From: Gemmatimonadota bacterium
GTDB taxonomy: Bacteria > Gemmatimonadota > Gemmatimonadetes > Gemmatimonadales > GWC2-71-9
DNA length: 11,110 bases
Assembly (NCBI GenBank): GCA_003221075.1
Contig: QHUF01000306.1
Location: 1 to 11,110 of the forward strand
Direction of reading: 5' to 3'
The translations under genes and the position numbers were made by a program. Under the pieces are notes generated by a model. The model was not told the DNA's origin, did no database searches, and saw only the letters and a list, made by a program, of their open reading frames with translations. Of the stretch, positions 1 to 7,618 are shown piece after piece. Numbering within the stretch: position 1 is the first letter of the stretch; the number at the start of each line of letters is the position of its first letter.

Positions 1-1
1 C

Positions 2-175
2 ATCAAGGGAATGGCGCCGCTATCGGAGCTCTCCGATTACCAGACGCGGCTGAAGTCCGTCACCGGCGGTCAGGGATCGTACTCCATCGATTTCTCGCAC
101 TACGCGCCGGTGCCGCCGCACACCCAGGCGCAGCTGATATCGAAGCACAAGCAGCCGGTGGAGGAGGAACAGTAA
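2..175 (+). CDS. Elongation factor G family protein, C-terminal end (partial)
   Basis: This is the last 57 codons of a gene that begins before the window and stops at TAA 173-175. The reading ALSO matches EF-G domain V (EFG_C): a Pro-Leu-Ser-Glu-Leu start to the last helix, then SVTGGQGSYSIDFSHYAPVP, which corresponds to the conserved SxTxGxGxxxxxFxHYxxVP segment of EF-G. The tail ends in a short acidic run (EEEQ). EF-G is the cytoplasmic GTPase that moves tRNA and mRNA on the ribosome. The GGQG and acidic tail resemble the second, divergent EF-G paralogue found in many bacteria more than the main fusA product, but the GTPase domain is outside the window, so the paralogue cannot be fixed. No clear terminator follows the stop. 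Confidence 0.85.
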   Translation: MKGMAPLSELSDYQTRLKSVTGGQGSYSIDFSHYAPVPPHTQAQLISKHKQPVEEEQ

Positions 176-269
176 GCAACGTTGTCGTCGTATCTCTCGG
201 CGTGCGTAAAGGTTCGGTTACTTGGCCTCGGGGTCCTACTACAACTCCGCGACTTTGTGTCGATAACTC

Positions 270-295
270 TTGACAGTCCGAGCCTCGGTCGTCAA
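270..295. repeat. Imperfect inverted repeat over the candidate -35 (possible operator)
   Basis: The arms are TTGAC (270-274) with GTCAA (291-295) and, inside them, CCGAG (278-282) with CTCGG (284-288). The outer and inner arms are separated by 3 nt on the left and 2 nt on the right, with a single C at the centre. The left outer arm is part of the TTGACA hexamer. No T-run follows on either strand, so it does not look like an intrinsic terminator; an operator is more likely. The function is inferred. Confidence 0.5.
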
Positions 296-299
296 AGAT
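270..299 (+). promoter_or_regulatory. Candidate sigma-70 promoter for the 338-6013 gene run
   Basis: A perfect -35 hexamer TTGACA lies at 270-275. The best -10 at normal spacing is AAAGAT at 294-299 (18-bp spacer), which is only a 3/6 match, so the promoter would be weak or activator-dependent. It is followed by an A-rich stretch, the palindrome AAAATCGATTTT at 309-320, and a strong Shine-Dalgarno AGGGAGG before the ATG at 338. It is the only promoter-like signal I see upstream of the lipoprotein/protease run. Confidence 0.35.
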
Positions 300-337
300 T
301 GAAAAAACAAAATCGATTTTAAAAAAAGGGAGGCGGC

Positions 338-583
338 ATGCATTGCAGCTCGAGAGCGACGCTGTGCACCGCGTCGCTCGCCTTTCTCGCGTCCTGCGTC
401 AGCTCGCCCATTCCTGAAGGCTACACGGGGTCCACGGCGACGATCCGCGATTCTGCGCGACCCGAGTCGGGTAGCCGAGCGATCTTTTTCTACGTGGCGA
501 AGATCGATGGCAACAGAACCGAGATATGGCTTGCGGATGATGCAACCGGCGAGCGGGTTGGGAAGGTCGTGCAGTCTAAGTAG
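338..583 (+). CDS. Small putative lipoprotein, 81 aa
   Basis: The ATG at 338 follows a strong AGGGAGG ribosome site. The N-terminus is a lipoprotein signal: a basic/polar start, a hydrophobic stretch (residues 7-19) and a lipobox LASC with Cys20, predicting a lipid-anchored periplasmic or outer-membrane protein after Lgt/Lsp processing. The mature part starts VSSPIPEGYTGSTATIRDSA and is only about 60 residues long. The IPEGYTG-TATI opening reminds me of longer envelope lipoproteins, so this may be a shortened member, but I cannot prove a truncation: the ORF closes cleanly with TAG. It ends 20 nt before the GTG of the S8 protease gene, so the two are probably cotranscribed. The function is unknown. 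Confidence 0.7.
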   Translation: MHCSSRATLCTASLAFLASCVSSPIPEGYTGSTATIRDSARPESGSRAIFFYVAKIDGNRTEIWLADDATGERVGKVVQSK

Positions 584-603
584 CGGGAAGACTGGGAGGG
601 GGC

Positions 604-2931
604 GTGAACCGGCATAGTTCGGTGCTCGGGGCAATCTTCGGTGCTCTTACTGTCACTGCGACCGCGCTTGCTGCACCGCCGGCAAGCAATTCGTCGAACA
701 CCGCGGTCGCGCAACCGAGCTTCAAATCCAGCGCACATGCGTCGCCGCATCGATACGCGCCGGACGAGATTCTGGTCAGGTTCCGTGAATCCACATCCAG
801 CTTCTCCCGCAGCCTCACCCATTCGAGAATAGGTACGACTGTCGTCAGGGAGTTCAGGGTCGCCAAGGGGCTTCAGCGCGTAAAGCTGCCGCCTGGCATG
901 ACCGTGAGCCAGGCGCTCCAGGCATTCAGCACGCGTCCCGACGTGCTCTACGCGGAGCCGAACTATCTCGTCCGCGTTTTTGCAACTCCAAACGACCCGC
1001 GCTTCTCCGAGCTCTGGGGCCTGCACAACACCGGCCAGACGGGGGGTACTCCGGGCGCCGACATTCGGGCGCCGGAAGCGTGGGACCTGACGACCGGCGG
1101 CAGCGACGTGGTCGTCGCCATCATCGACACCGGGATCGAGTATGGGCATCCGGATCTGGCAGCGAACGTGTTTCAGAACACTGCGGATTGCAACAACAAC
1201 GGCATCGATGACGACGGCAATGGGTTTGTCGACGACTGCTACGGAGTCAACGTTTGGTCCACCAACCACAATGCGTTCGTCAGGGACGATAACGGCCATG
1301 GGACTCACGTTGCCGGAACCATCGGGGCCGCGGGCAACAACGCAGTAGGCGTCGTCGGCGTCAATTGGACGACCAAAATCCTCGCTTGCAAGTTTCTCAA
1401 CGGGAACGGTGAAGGCAGCACGGCCGACGCAATCGAGTGTCTCGACTACGTCGCGACGATGAAGGACCGCGGCGCCAATATCGTCGCCAGCAACAACAGT
1501 TGGGGCGGCGGGGGCTATTCTCAGGCCTTGCGCGACGCGATCGACGGCCATCGCCAACGCGGCATATTGTTCGTGGCCGCAGCCGGAAACGACACGGCGA
1601 ACAACGACACGCTCCAGACCTATCCGTGCTCTTTCGATGTACCGAACATCGTCTGCGTCGCGGCGACGAATGACGCCGACGGCTTGTCGTTCTTTTCCAA
1701 CTACGGCAAGAACTCCGTGCATCTCGGTGCACCAGGCCAACATATCTTGAGCACGGTCCCGCTCGATTTGGGCCTCGGGGGATACGCATACTTCAGCGGG
1801 ACCTCGATGGCCACGCCTCATGTAACGGGCGCGGTCGCTTTGATCCACTCCCTTTATCCCGGCATAGATTGGCGTGCCGTGAAGAATCGGATTCTCGCGG
1901 GCGGCGATATCGTGAGCTCGCTCGACCAGACGGTGACTGGACGGCGGCTCAACCTATTCGGCGCGTTGACCTGCAGCAATTCCACTATCCTCTCCCGTAC
2001 GCAACCGTTGAGTTCGGTCCTAAACAGTTACATCGGTAGGCCTATCACGCTTTCAGCCTTGCACATCAACTGTGCCGCTCCGAACGGCGACGTAACGGTC
2101 ACGGTCTCGCCCACCGGCGAGGCAATTACTTTGTTGGATAACGGTCTCGGCAGCGATATTGGCGCCGGTGACGGCGTCTATTCGGGAACATGGACTCCGT
2201 CCTCAGCCGGAGTCTTCACCCTCACATTTCCCAATCAGGATGTCGTGACGGTCAATATCGATCCGGACGTACAGGCTGGCTTTCCCGTAAAGGCCTTTCA
2301 GGACGGAGCGACGGGAGGGATTCCCTGGAGGATCGCGTTGGTGGCCGATCTCGACGGCGACTCTCGCCTTGAAATCATCGCGAGCAGCGTGAGTTTCGCG
2401 GCTTCGAACGGGTACAACGTCCTGAACGCATGGAACGCCTCAGGCGTGCCGTTGAGTGGCTGGCCGGTATCGACGTCGGAAATACCCTTCCCGGCTGCCG
2501 GCGAACTGTCTCGCCTTCACCCCGGAAACGAAGTCTTTGTGCTCAATACAACCGCGCTGGAGGCGTACGACGGGACGGGTGCGAGCCTCCCTGGATGGCC
2601 GCGCAGCGCTGCGCGCCCTTCCGTATTCCGCACGCCGCCGGCGCTCGCGGATATCGATGGAGACGGCATCGACGAGATCTTTGTCGCCGAAAACGATAAC
2701 CAGCTCCACGCCTACCGGGCGGACGGCACGGTGCTGCCGGGATGGCCGGTGTCACGCCTGAGCGTTCCGTTCGCATCGACGCCAGCCATCGCCGATCTCG
2801 ATGGAGACGGCAGCCTCGAAATTGTAGCCGTTAGCTACGATCAACTTAACGCCTATCACAGCAACGGTACAGTTGTAGCTGGCTTCCCGGTAACTTTGCC
2901 TTTCCAAGGAGTAAACGCTCCATTCCGCTAA
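604..2931 (+). CDS. Secreted S8 (subtilisin-like) serine protease, N-terminal part of a frameshifted gene
   Basis: The start is GTG 604, preceded by a GGGAGGGG ribosome site. Residues 1-24 form a signal peptide (cleavage near ALA-APP). A propeptide-like segment follows (about 50-125, starting RYAPDEILVRF). The S8 domain (about 160-455) has the full triad: Asp175 in AIIDTGIEYGHPDL, His232 in DNGHGTHVAGT and Ser401 in FSGTSMATPH, with oxyanion Asn329 in AAAGND. An Asp/Asn-rich loop between Cys196 and Cys212 looks calcium-binding. A beta-sandwich-like linker (about 455-555) leads into FG-GAP/VCBS propeller blades with DLDGDS (~580), a degenerate blade (~640), DIDGDG (~680) and DLDGDG (~729). The frame then stops at TAA 2929-2931 in mid-propeller, while the following blades continue in another frame. 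The protease domain itself is intact and could be exported and active; the product as read lacks the C-terminal propeller, InlB repeats and CFI-box. Confidence 0.9.
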   Translation: MNRHSSVLGAIFGALTVTATALAAPPASNSSNTAVAQPSFKSSAHASPHRYAPDEILVRFRESTSSFSRSLTHSRIGTTVVREFRVAKGLQRVKLPPGMTVSQALQAFSTRPDVLYAEPNYLVRVFATPNDPRFSELWGLHNTGQTGGTPGADIRAPEAWDLTTGGSDVVVAIIDTGIEYGHPDLAANVFQNTADCNNNGIDDDGNGFVDDCYGVNVWSTNHNAFVRDDNGHGTHVAGTIGAAGNNAVGVVGVNWTTKILACKFLNGNGEGSTADAIECLDYVATMKDRGANIVASNNSWGGGGYSQALRDAIDGHRQRGILFVAAAGNDTANNDTLQTYPCSFDVPNIVCVAATNDADGLSFFSNYGKNSVHLGAPGQHILSTVPLDLGLGGYAYFSGTSMATPHVTGAVALIHSLYPGIDWRAVKNRILAGGDIVSSLDQTVTGRRLNLFGALTCSNSTILSRTQPLSSVLNSYIGRPITLSALHINCAAPNGDVTVTVSPTGEAITLLDNGLGSDIGAGDGVYSGTWTPSSAGVFTLTFPNQDVVTVNIDPDVQAGFPVKAFQDGATGGIPWRIALVADLDGDSRLEIIASSVSFAASNGYNVLNAWNASGVPLSGWPVSTSEIPFPAAGELSRLHPGNEVFVLNTTALEAYDGTGASLPGWPRSAARPSVFRTPPALADIDGDGIDEIFVAENDNQLHAYRADGTVLPGWPVSRLSVPFASTPAIADLDGDGSLEIVAVSYDQLNAYHSNGTVVAGFPVTLPFQGVNAPFR

Positions 2932-2960
2932 CGGGACACGTCTGGTCCGGGATCGGAACC

Positions 2961-4232
2961 GTGCCTGCGCTAGCCGACCTGGACGGCGATGGCGTTCTCG
3001 AAATCATCGTGCAGACGTGGACCGCGTTGAACGTTTTTCGCGGCGACGGCAGCGTTTTCCCTGGATGGCCCTACGTGTTTAACGGAGAGGGTTCGGGATC
3101 AGAAGTATACGCGCCGGTCGTCGGCGACGTGGACGGCGACGGCCTTCCGGATATCGTGGTAGTTACTACGGTCGATCAGTTCGAGACTGGCCGCGTGCGG
3201 GTATTCAACCGCAATGGCGTTTCGCATCCGCGTTTTCCAAAAACTCTGCCGATCGGCCAACCCGCGGCTCCGGCAATCGCCGATATCGATGGAGACGGTC
3301 GGAACGAAATCATCATTGCGGGCCAGTTCTTGAATGGCGAGCCCGGGTATTACGACAAGGTGTGGGTATTCGACCTCGGGGGTCCGCCCCACGGGCCCGT
3401 GCTCTGGGGACAGTTCATGGGTAATGCCAAACACACTGGGACTGCCGTTCCGCAGTCCGGTACGCCGCCAGTGTATTACGCGCTCGACATTACTGCGACG
3501 GGTGCCGGTACGGTGACGTCCAACCCGGCCGGCATCAATTGCGGCAGCGATTGTACCGAGTCCTATATCAGCGGGAGCTCGATCACTCTGACTGCGATTC
3601 CTGTCAGTGGCTATCGCTTCAACGGATGGAGTGGCGCTTGCGGCGGGTCGTCCAATGTCTGCACCGTACTGATGGATAGGGCCCGATCGGTGGCGGCCGA
3701 ATTCGTGCGCATCCAGCACAGTCTGACGGTGAGCCGTACCGGTTCAGGGACCGGAACTGTAAGTTCTGCGCCCGCCGGTATTAACTGCGGCAGCAGTTGC
3801 ACGGCAATGTACGACACTGGTACGTCGGTGACGCTGACCGCAACGCCGGCCAGCGGCTCGACATTTTCTGGCTGGGGCGGCGCATGCGCGGGTCAAAACA
3901 ACCCGTGCAGAGCAACGACCAATGCTGATAGCACCGTTACCGCGACCTTCCAGCTGTTGCCTCCTCCAGTCAATAGTGGTGGCGGCGGCGGCCCTTGCTT
4001 CATCGCCACCGCGGCGTACGGAACGCCGATGGCGGAGGAAGTGCGCTATCTCCGAGCGTTCCGCGACCAGTATCTGCTTACCAACAAGCCCGGCCAATGG
4101 TTCGTCGAAGTCTATTACCGCTGGAGCCCGCCGCTGGCAGACTACATCCGCGCGCATGATGGACTGCGTACGGCAGTTCGCTGGATGCTGGCGCCCTGGG
4201 TTGGCTTGAGCAAACGCGTGGTCGACACATGA
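2961..4232 (+). CDS. C-terminal part of the frameshifted S8 protease: propeller, InlB-type repeats, CFI-box
   Basis: This frame is open from 2850 to the TGA at 4230-4232; the GTG at 2961 is just the first usable start and has no good ribosome site. It opens with VPALADLDGDGVLEIIV, continues with DVDGDG and DIDGDG, giving propeller blades 5-7 of the upstream protein. Two Cys-containing InlB B-repeat-like units follow (3480-3704 and 3714-3959). A Gly-rich linker then leads to CFIATAAYG, with its Cys at 3996-3998, and the segment RYLRAFRDQYLL...SPPLADYI to the end. This is the CFI-box-CTERM domain, a C-terminal module of proteobacterial surface or secreted proteins whose processing is not understood. 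It has no signal peptide of its own, so I infer it is the rest of the 604 gene displaced by an indel rather than a separate gene. Its stop overlaps the next start (ATGA). Confidence 0.75.
   Translation: MPALADLDGDGVLEIIVQTWTALNVFRGDGSVFPGWPYVFNGEGSGSEVYAPVVGDVDGDGLPDIVVVTTVDQFETGRVRVFNRNGVSHPRFPKTLPIGQPAAPAIADIDGDGRNEIIIAGQFLNGEPGYYDKVWVFDLGGPPHGPVLWGQFMGNAKHTGTAVPQSGTPPVYYALDITATGAGTVTSNPAGINCGSDCTESYISGSSITLTAIPVSGYRFNGWSGACGGSSNVCTVLMDRARSVAAEFVRIQHSLTVSRTGSGTGTVSSAPAGINCGSSCTAMYDTGTSVTLTATPASGSTFSGWGGACAGQNNPCRATTNADSTVTATFQLLPPPVNSGGGGGPCFIATAAYGTPMAEEVRYLRAFRDQYLLTNKPGQWFVEVYYRWSPPLADYIRAHDGLRTAVRWMLAPWVGLSKRVVDT
3480..3959 (+). repeat. Two tandem InlB B-repeat-like units (protein-level repeat)
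   Basis: Each unit is about 75-80 codons with the same order of landmarks: GTV, then PAGINCGSxC, Y..G, a TLTAxP segment, G..F.GW.GAC, a second Cys, and a closing V-A-x-F. Unit 1 is 3480-3704 and unit 2 is 3714-3959. The four Cys per unit (NCGSxC and GAC...C) could form disulfides outside the cytoplasm. The family (Listeria internalin-type B repeats) is common in surface proteins. Confidence 0.75.
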
Positions 4233-6013
4233 ATTCGGCCTTTACCTTTGTCGCCGCAACCGCGGTTGGCTTCACGCTTGCCGGTCCCGTCCTGGGGGCG
4301 GGCTCACAGCAATGCAAGCTAATAAAGATCGACGAGTGGCCGCTTAACAATCGAGAAAGCAGACCGGCCATAGACGGCTTCATCAACGGACAGAAGATCG
4401 TCGTTCTTTTAGATACAGGGATGCCCGGAGCCCTGCTTGAACGCGGCGCTGCGCTGCGTTTGGGGCTGGCCAGACAACAGCTCCGGGGATCCGGGGTCTT
4501 GGGCATCGGCGGGGCGAGCCACTCGGAGCTCGCCTTTATCGACGAGCTCAAGATCGGTCACTCCGTCCGAAGGAATTGGCGACTGGAAACTGCCGGGGTC
4601 GGGCCAAACGAGGACGCAAGCGGTAACCTCCTTCTTGGCCTCGAATTTTTCAAGGACATCGAACTGGAATTTGACCTGCCGCAGAATATGCTGAGGCTGT
4701 TTCAAGCCAAGGATTGCGATGGCGTGTCCCTCGCATATTGGGCGCCCGGCGCCGCCAGCGAAGTTCCCATAAAAGTGGACTTCCATCTTCTACTTACGGT
4801 CGAGATCAACGGGAAGCGGATAACGGCTGCTCTTGATTCCGGTGCCAGCCGTTCCGACGTGACATCCGGCGAAGCCGCCCGGGCGGGCGTCACCCCGGAG
4901 AGTCCAGGAGTTACTGCCGGCGGATGCGTGCTGGGCTTCGGCAGGGAGGGAGTTGATTCCTGGATCGGGCAGTTCGAGACCTTCGCTATCGGAAACGAGG
5001 TGATCAGAAACCCGAAAATTCATTTTGCCGACCTGTGGAAATATACGACCTACACTGTTGGTCGCATGCCGAGAAGGCCCATCGTTGAAGACATGATCCT
5101 AGGCGCAGACTTCCTGCGTACCCATCGCGTCCTCATTTCTCAACGCCAGGGAAAGATGTACTTCACCTACACCGGAGGCACTGTATTTCCGGCGCAGCCC
5201 GGAAAACCCTGTAAAGATCTGCTACCCGTCCTGGCTCAATGGACGCCCGACGTGGAGCAGTGTGCCAAGGGCGGAGAACCCACCGATGCGAGGATCGCTG
5301 CGTGTACGCGGGCGATCGCGTCCGGGAAGCTATCTTCAAAAAATTTGGGCGTCACCTACAACAACCGCGGTAACGCGTGGGGCATTGCGGGACAGTACGA
5401 CAAAGCAATCGCTGACTTCGACGAGGCGATCCGGCTCAACCCGCAGGATGCGCCGAACTATGGCATCCGGGGCTACGCGTGGTACAGGAAGGGCGACTAC
5501 GACCGCGCGATCGCGGACTACGGCGAGGCGATCCGCCTCAATCCCCTGCGCGCAGACTATTACTTCGTCAGGGGCTATACGCAATTTTGGCTTGCACGAT
5601 TCGCTGCTTCATTGCCGGATCTTACCGAGAGCTTGCGCCTGAACCCCGATCAATCCTATGCAATCATATGGCGCTACCTTGCCCAGTCGCGTAGCGGCGA
5701 GCCCGAATTGGCAAAGAGCGAGCTGTCGGAGAAATCGGGCCCGCTCGATAAGGTAAAGTGGCCCGCCCCGGTCATCGATTTTCTTCTTGGCAACAGTGAT
5801 CCGGACGCGCTGCTCAAGGCCGCAGAACATCCCGATGCAAAGATCCGTCGTGGCCAGGTCTGCGAAGCGGAGTTTTATATCGGGGAATGGCATCTGCTCA
5901 ATTTGCGACTCAAAGAAGCAGGCGACCTGCTGAGCCGTGCGGAGAAGAGCTGTCCCAAGGCGTTTGTTGAATACGAGGGAGCCGTGGCTGAGCTAAGACG
6001 AATCGCAAAGTAG
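4229..6013 (+). CDS. Exported tandem retropepsin-like aspartic protease with TPR domain
   Basis: The ATG overlaps the previous stop (ATGA at 4229-4232), implying translational coupling. Residues 1-24 look like a signal peptide (cleavage near VLG-AGS), although it lacks N-terminal positive charge. Two retropepsin-like domains follow: the first has the catalytic motif LLDTGMPGA (Asp62) and the late motif LLLGLEFF (~134-141); the second has AALDSGAS (Asp203) and MILGADFL (~289-296). Clan AA proteases need two such Asp motifs per active site, so the pair could form a single-chain active unit. Residues ~370-475 hold three TPRs (YDKAIADFDEAIRLNP, YDRAIADYGEAIRLNP and a weaker third). The C-terminal 110 residues (WPAPVIDFLLG, CEAEFYIGEW) resemble tails of other periplasmic TPR proteins. 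It probably acts in the periplasm; the substrate is unknown. The stop is TAG 6011-6013. Confidence 0.8.
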   Translation: MNSAFTFVAATAVGFTLAGPVLGAGSQQCKLIKIDEWPLNNRESRPAIDGFINGQKIVVLLDTGMPGALLERGAALRLGLARQQLRGSGVLGIGGASHSELAFIDELKIGHSVRRNWRLETAGVGPNEDASGNLLLGLEFFKDIELEFDLPQNMLRLFQAKDCDGVSLAYWAPGAASEVPIKVDFHLLLTVEINGKRITAALDSGASRSDVTSGEAARAGVTPESPGVTAGGCVLGFGREGVDSWIGQFETFAIGNEVIRNPKIHFADLWKYTTYTVGRMPRRPIVEDMILGADFLRTHRVLISQRQGKMYFTYTGGTVFPAQPGKPCKDLLPVLAQWTPDVEQCAKGGEPTDARIAACTRAIASGKLSSKNLGVTYNNRGNAWGIAGQYDKAIADFDEAIRLNPQDAPNYGIRGYAWYRKGDYDRAIADYGEAIRLNPLRADYYFVRGYTQFWLARFAASLPDLTESLRLNPDQSYAIIWRYLAQSRSGEPELAKSELSEKSGPLDKVKWPAPVIDFLLGNSDPDALLKAAEHPDAKIRRGQVCEAEFYIGEWHLLNLRLKEAGDLLSRAEKSCPKAFVEYEGAVAELRRIAK

Positions 6014-6061
6014 GTGCGCCTAGTCCTAGTATTGGACGCCGAGCCAAGATAGGAGCCCATC

Positions 6062-7081
6062 ATGCGCAAGACTTCCGTTTTGACGGTCGCCGCCATCATC
6101 TCCGCCTGCACCTCCGCCCCTTACGCCCTCCGCGACATGGGCTCGTTCCACGTCGGCGGGCGCGATGTGGAGATCACGGGCAAGCCGGTGAAGGAGGTGG
6201 TGTTCACGCCGGGAGGGGTGCCGGCGAAGGTCGATCTCAACGGAACGTACTCGGTCGAGGCGATGTACGTGCAGTATTTTCTGCCGGCGAACCGCCGCGG
6301 CGTGGTGCCGCTCCTGATGTGGCACGGCGGGGGCCTGACGGGCGTCACTTACGAGACGACGCCAGACGGGCGCGAGGGCTGGTTGAATTTCTTCGTGAAG
6401 CAGGGCTGGGACGTATACAACTCCGACGCGGTGGAGCGCGGCCGCGCGGGCTGGGCGATGAGCCCGGACATTTTCAAAGGGGAGCCGGTGTTCCTCGCCA
6501 AGGCGAATCCCTTCGAGCGCTTTCGCATCGGGCAAAGTCTCGGTTCCTGGAGCTCCGACCCGGCGCAGCGGAAGCTGATGCCGAACCTGCAGTTCCCGGT
6601 CGAGGCCTACGACAATTTCGTGAAGCAGAGCGTGCCGCGCTGGACCACCACCGACGACGCGATCATCCGCGCGTATACCGCGCTGGTGGACCGCGTGTGC
6701 CCTTGCATTATTCTTTTTCACTCGCAGGCGGGGCAGTTCGGTTTCAAGGTCGCGCAGGCGCGGCCGGACAAGGTGCGCGCGCTGATCGCGGTCGAACCGG
6801 CGGGGATCGGTGACGCGAAGCAGGCGGCCGTTCTCAAGAACATCCCGACGCTCGTCGTCTACGGCGACAACATCGCGCTCGACTCGCGCTGGCCGCAGAT
6901 AAGGAAGAACGGCGTCGATTTCGTCGGCGAGATCTCGAAAGCGGGCGGCAGGGTCGAGATCCTCGATCTGCCGAGCGCCGGCATGCGCGGCAACTCGCAC
7001 ATGCTGATGATGGACAGGAACAACCTGCAGGTCGCCGCTCTCATCCAGGAGTGGCTGGCGAAGCAGGGGCTGTACCGATAA
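6062..7081 (+). CDS. Alpha/beta hydrolase lipoprotein, esterase-713-like
   Basis: The ATG at 6062 follows TAGGAG. A lipobox ISAC places the lipidated Cys at residue 16. The body matches the Alcaligenes esterase 713 type: WHGGGLTGVTYETTPDGREGW (88-107, oxyanion side), the nucleophile motif HSQAG (Ser221), VEPAG (Glu245) and RGNSHMLMMDRNNLQVA (His313). The Ser-to-Glu (24) and Ser-to-His (92) spacings equal those of the Ser206/Glu230/His298 triad I recall for esterase 713. The nucleophile elbow has His in place of the usual first Gly of GxSxG, as in that family. The natural substrate of this group is not established. It lies 48 nt after the TPR gene and 10 nt before the PrcB-like gene, and so is probably cotranscribed with the latter. 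Confidence 0.85.
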   Translation: MRKTSVLTVAAIISACTSAPYALRDMGSFHVGGRDVEITGKPVKEVVFTPGGVPAKVDLNGTYSVEAMYVQYFLPANRRGVVPLLMWHGGGLTGVTYETTPDGREGWLNFFVKQGWDVYNSDAVERGRAGWAMSPDIFKGEPVFLAKANPFERFRIGQSLGSWSSDPAQRKLMPNLQFPVEAYDNFVKQSVPRWTTTDDAIIRAYTALVDRVCPCIILFHSQAGQFGFKVAQARPDKVRALIAVEPAGIGDAKQAAVLKNIPTLVVYGDNIALDSRWPQIRKNGVDFVGEISKAGGRVEILDLPSAGMRGNSHMLMMDRNNLQVAALIQEWLAKQGLYR

Positions 7082-7091
7082 GGAGAATCAA

Positions 7092-7565
7092 ATGAGAATC
7101 CACCACCTCGTCTTGTGCCTGGTCAGCCCGTTGCTGTCGTCCTGCACGGGCAGCAGCGCGAACCAAACTACCGGTACTCCCTTTGTGAATGTTCCTTACA
7201 CAGTCGTATCGCAAGGCATACAACAGAGCATAAAGAACCAGCAGCTTCACGTAGTAACGGACGCCACCCAACTGGCGGCCCTCACCGCAACGGCGGCGTT
7301 CATCCCGGCGCTTCCCGCTCTTGACCTTGACGTCAACAACCTTGTTGCGATCTTTCTCCCTCCCGGCACGGGTTGCGATGCACTGGGCATAGTCAACGTG
7401 AGCGAGAGCGCGGACGTTGTCCTGGTCGAACTCGAAAAGACCGTTCCCGGAGACAATATGCCCTGCGTGGCCCTAGTGCCGAATCACGGCCCCTCAGTGC
7501 TGGCGACCATGCCTAAATCGGGGAAATCCGTATCGTTTGCCTTCACAATTAGAAAAGCAGGGTGA
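7092..7565 (+). CDS. Putative lipoprotein with PrcB-like domain
   Basis: The ATG at 7092 has an AGGAGA ribosome site and sits 10 nt after the esterase stop. The signal ends in the lipobox LSSC (Cys18). The mature domain (about 35-155) has the layout of the PrcB C-terminal family: a VVSQGIQ-type start, a region ending in a hydrophobic strand NNLVAIFLPPGTG (82-94), a second strand block VVLVELEKTVPGDNMPC, and a closing MPKSGKSVSFAF. PrcB of Treponema is a lipoprotein needed for the S8 protease dentilisin complex; here an S8 protease gene lies upstream but is not adjacent. Codon use looks less GC-rich than in the esterase and the MBL gene on either side. The domain call is by eye; a general immunoglobulin-like lipoprotein is the alternative. 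Confidence 0.6.
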   Translation: MRIHHLVLCLVSPLLSSCTGSSANQTTGTPFVNVPYTVVSQGIQQSIKNQQLHVVTDATQLAALTATAAFIPALPALDLDVNNLVAIFLPPGTGCDALGIVNVSESADVVLVELEKTVPGDNMPCVALVPNHGPSVLATMPKSGKSVSFAFTIRKAG

Positions 7566-7618
7566 GCGAAGCTCCGCGGTCGAGGACTCGCAGCCGCGAA
7601 CGTCGAAGAAGGGCAGAT

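Noticed and set aside
490..1848. Long minus-strand open frame of 452 codons
   Set aside because: It is antisense to the S8 domain, whose triad and motifs are unmistakable, and its Arg/Val-rich translation has no recognisable domain.
2889..2931. Programmed -1 ribosomal frameshift joining the two protease halves
   Set aside because: No X XXY YYZ slippery heptamer lies in the overlap region and I see no strong stem just downstream; an indel mutation or read error is simpler.
2640..3300. Repeated DNA such as ATCGATGGAGACGG as mobile or CRISPR repeats
   Set aside because: The copies encode the DxDGDG loops of propeller blades at protein-repeat spacing; there are no spacers of uniform length.
6026..7000. 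Long minus-strand open frame of 324 codons
   Set aside because: It is antisense to the esterase gene, and its His/Arg-rich composition is typical of a shadow frame in high-GC DNA.
7562..7618. GTG 7562 as the start of the MBL gene, overlapping the PrcB-like stop
   Set aside because: It adds an Arg-rich lead before a clear signal peptide, and the ATG at 7619 has its own ribosome site.
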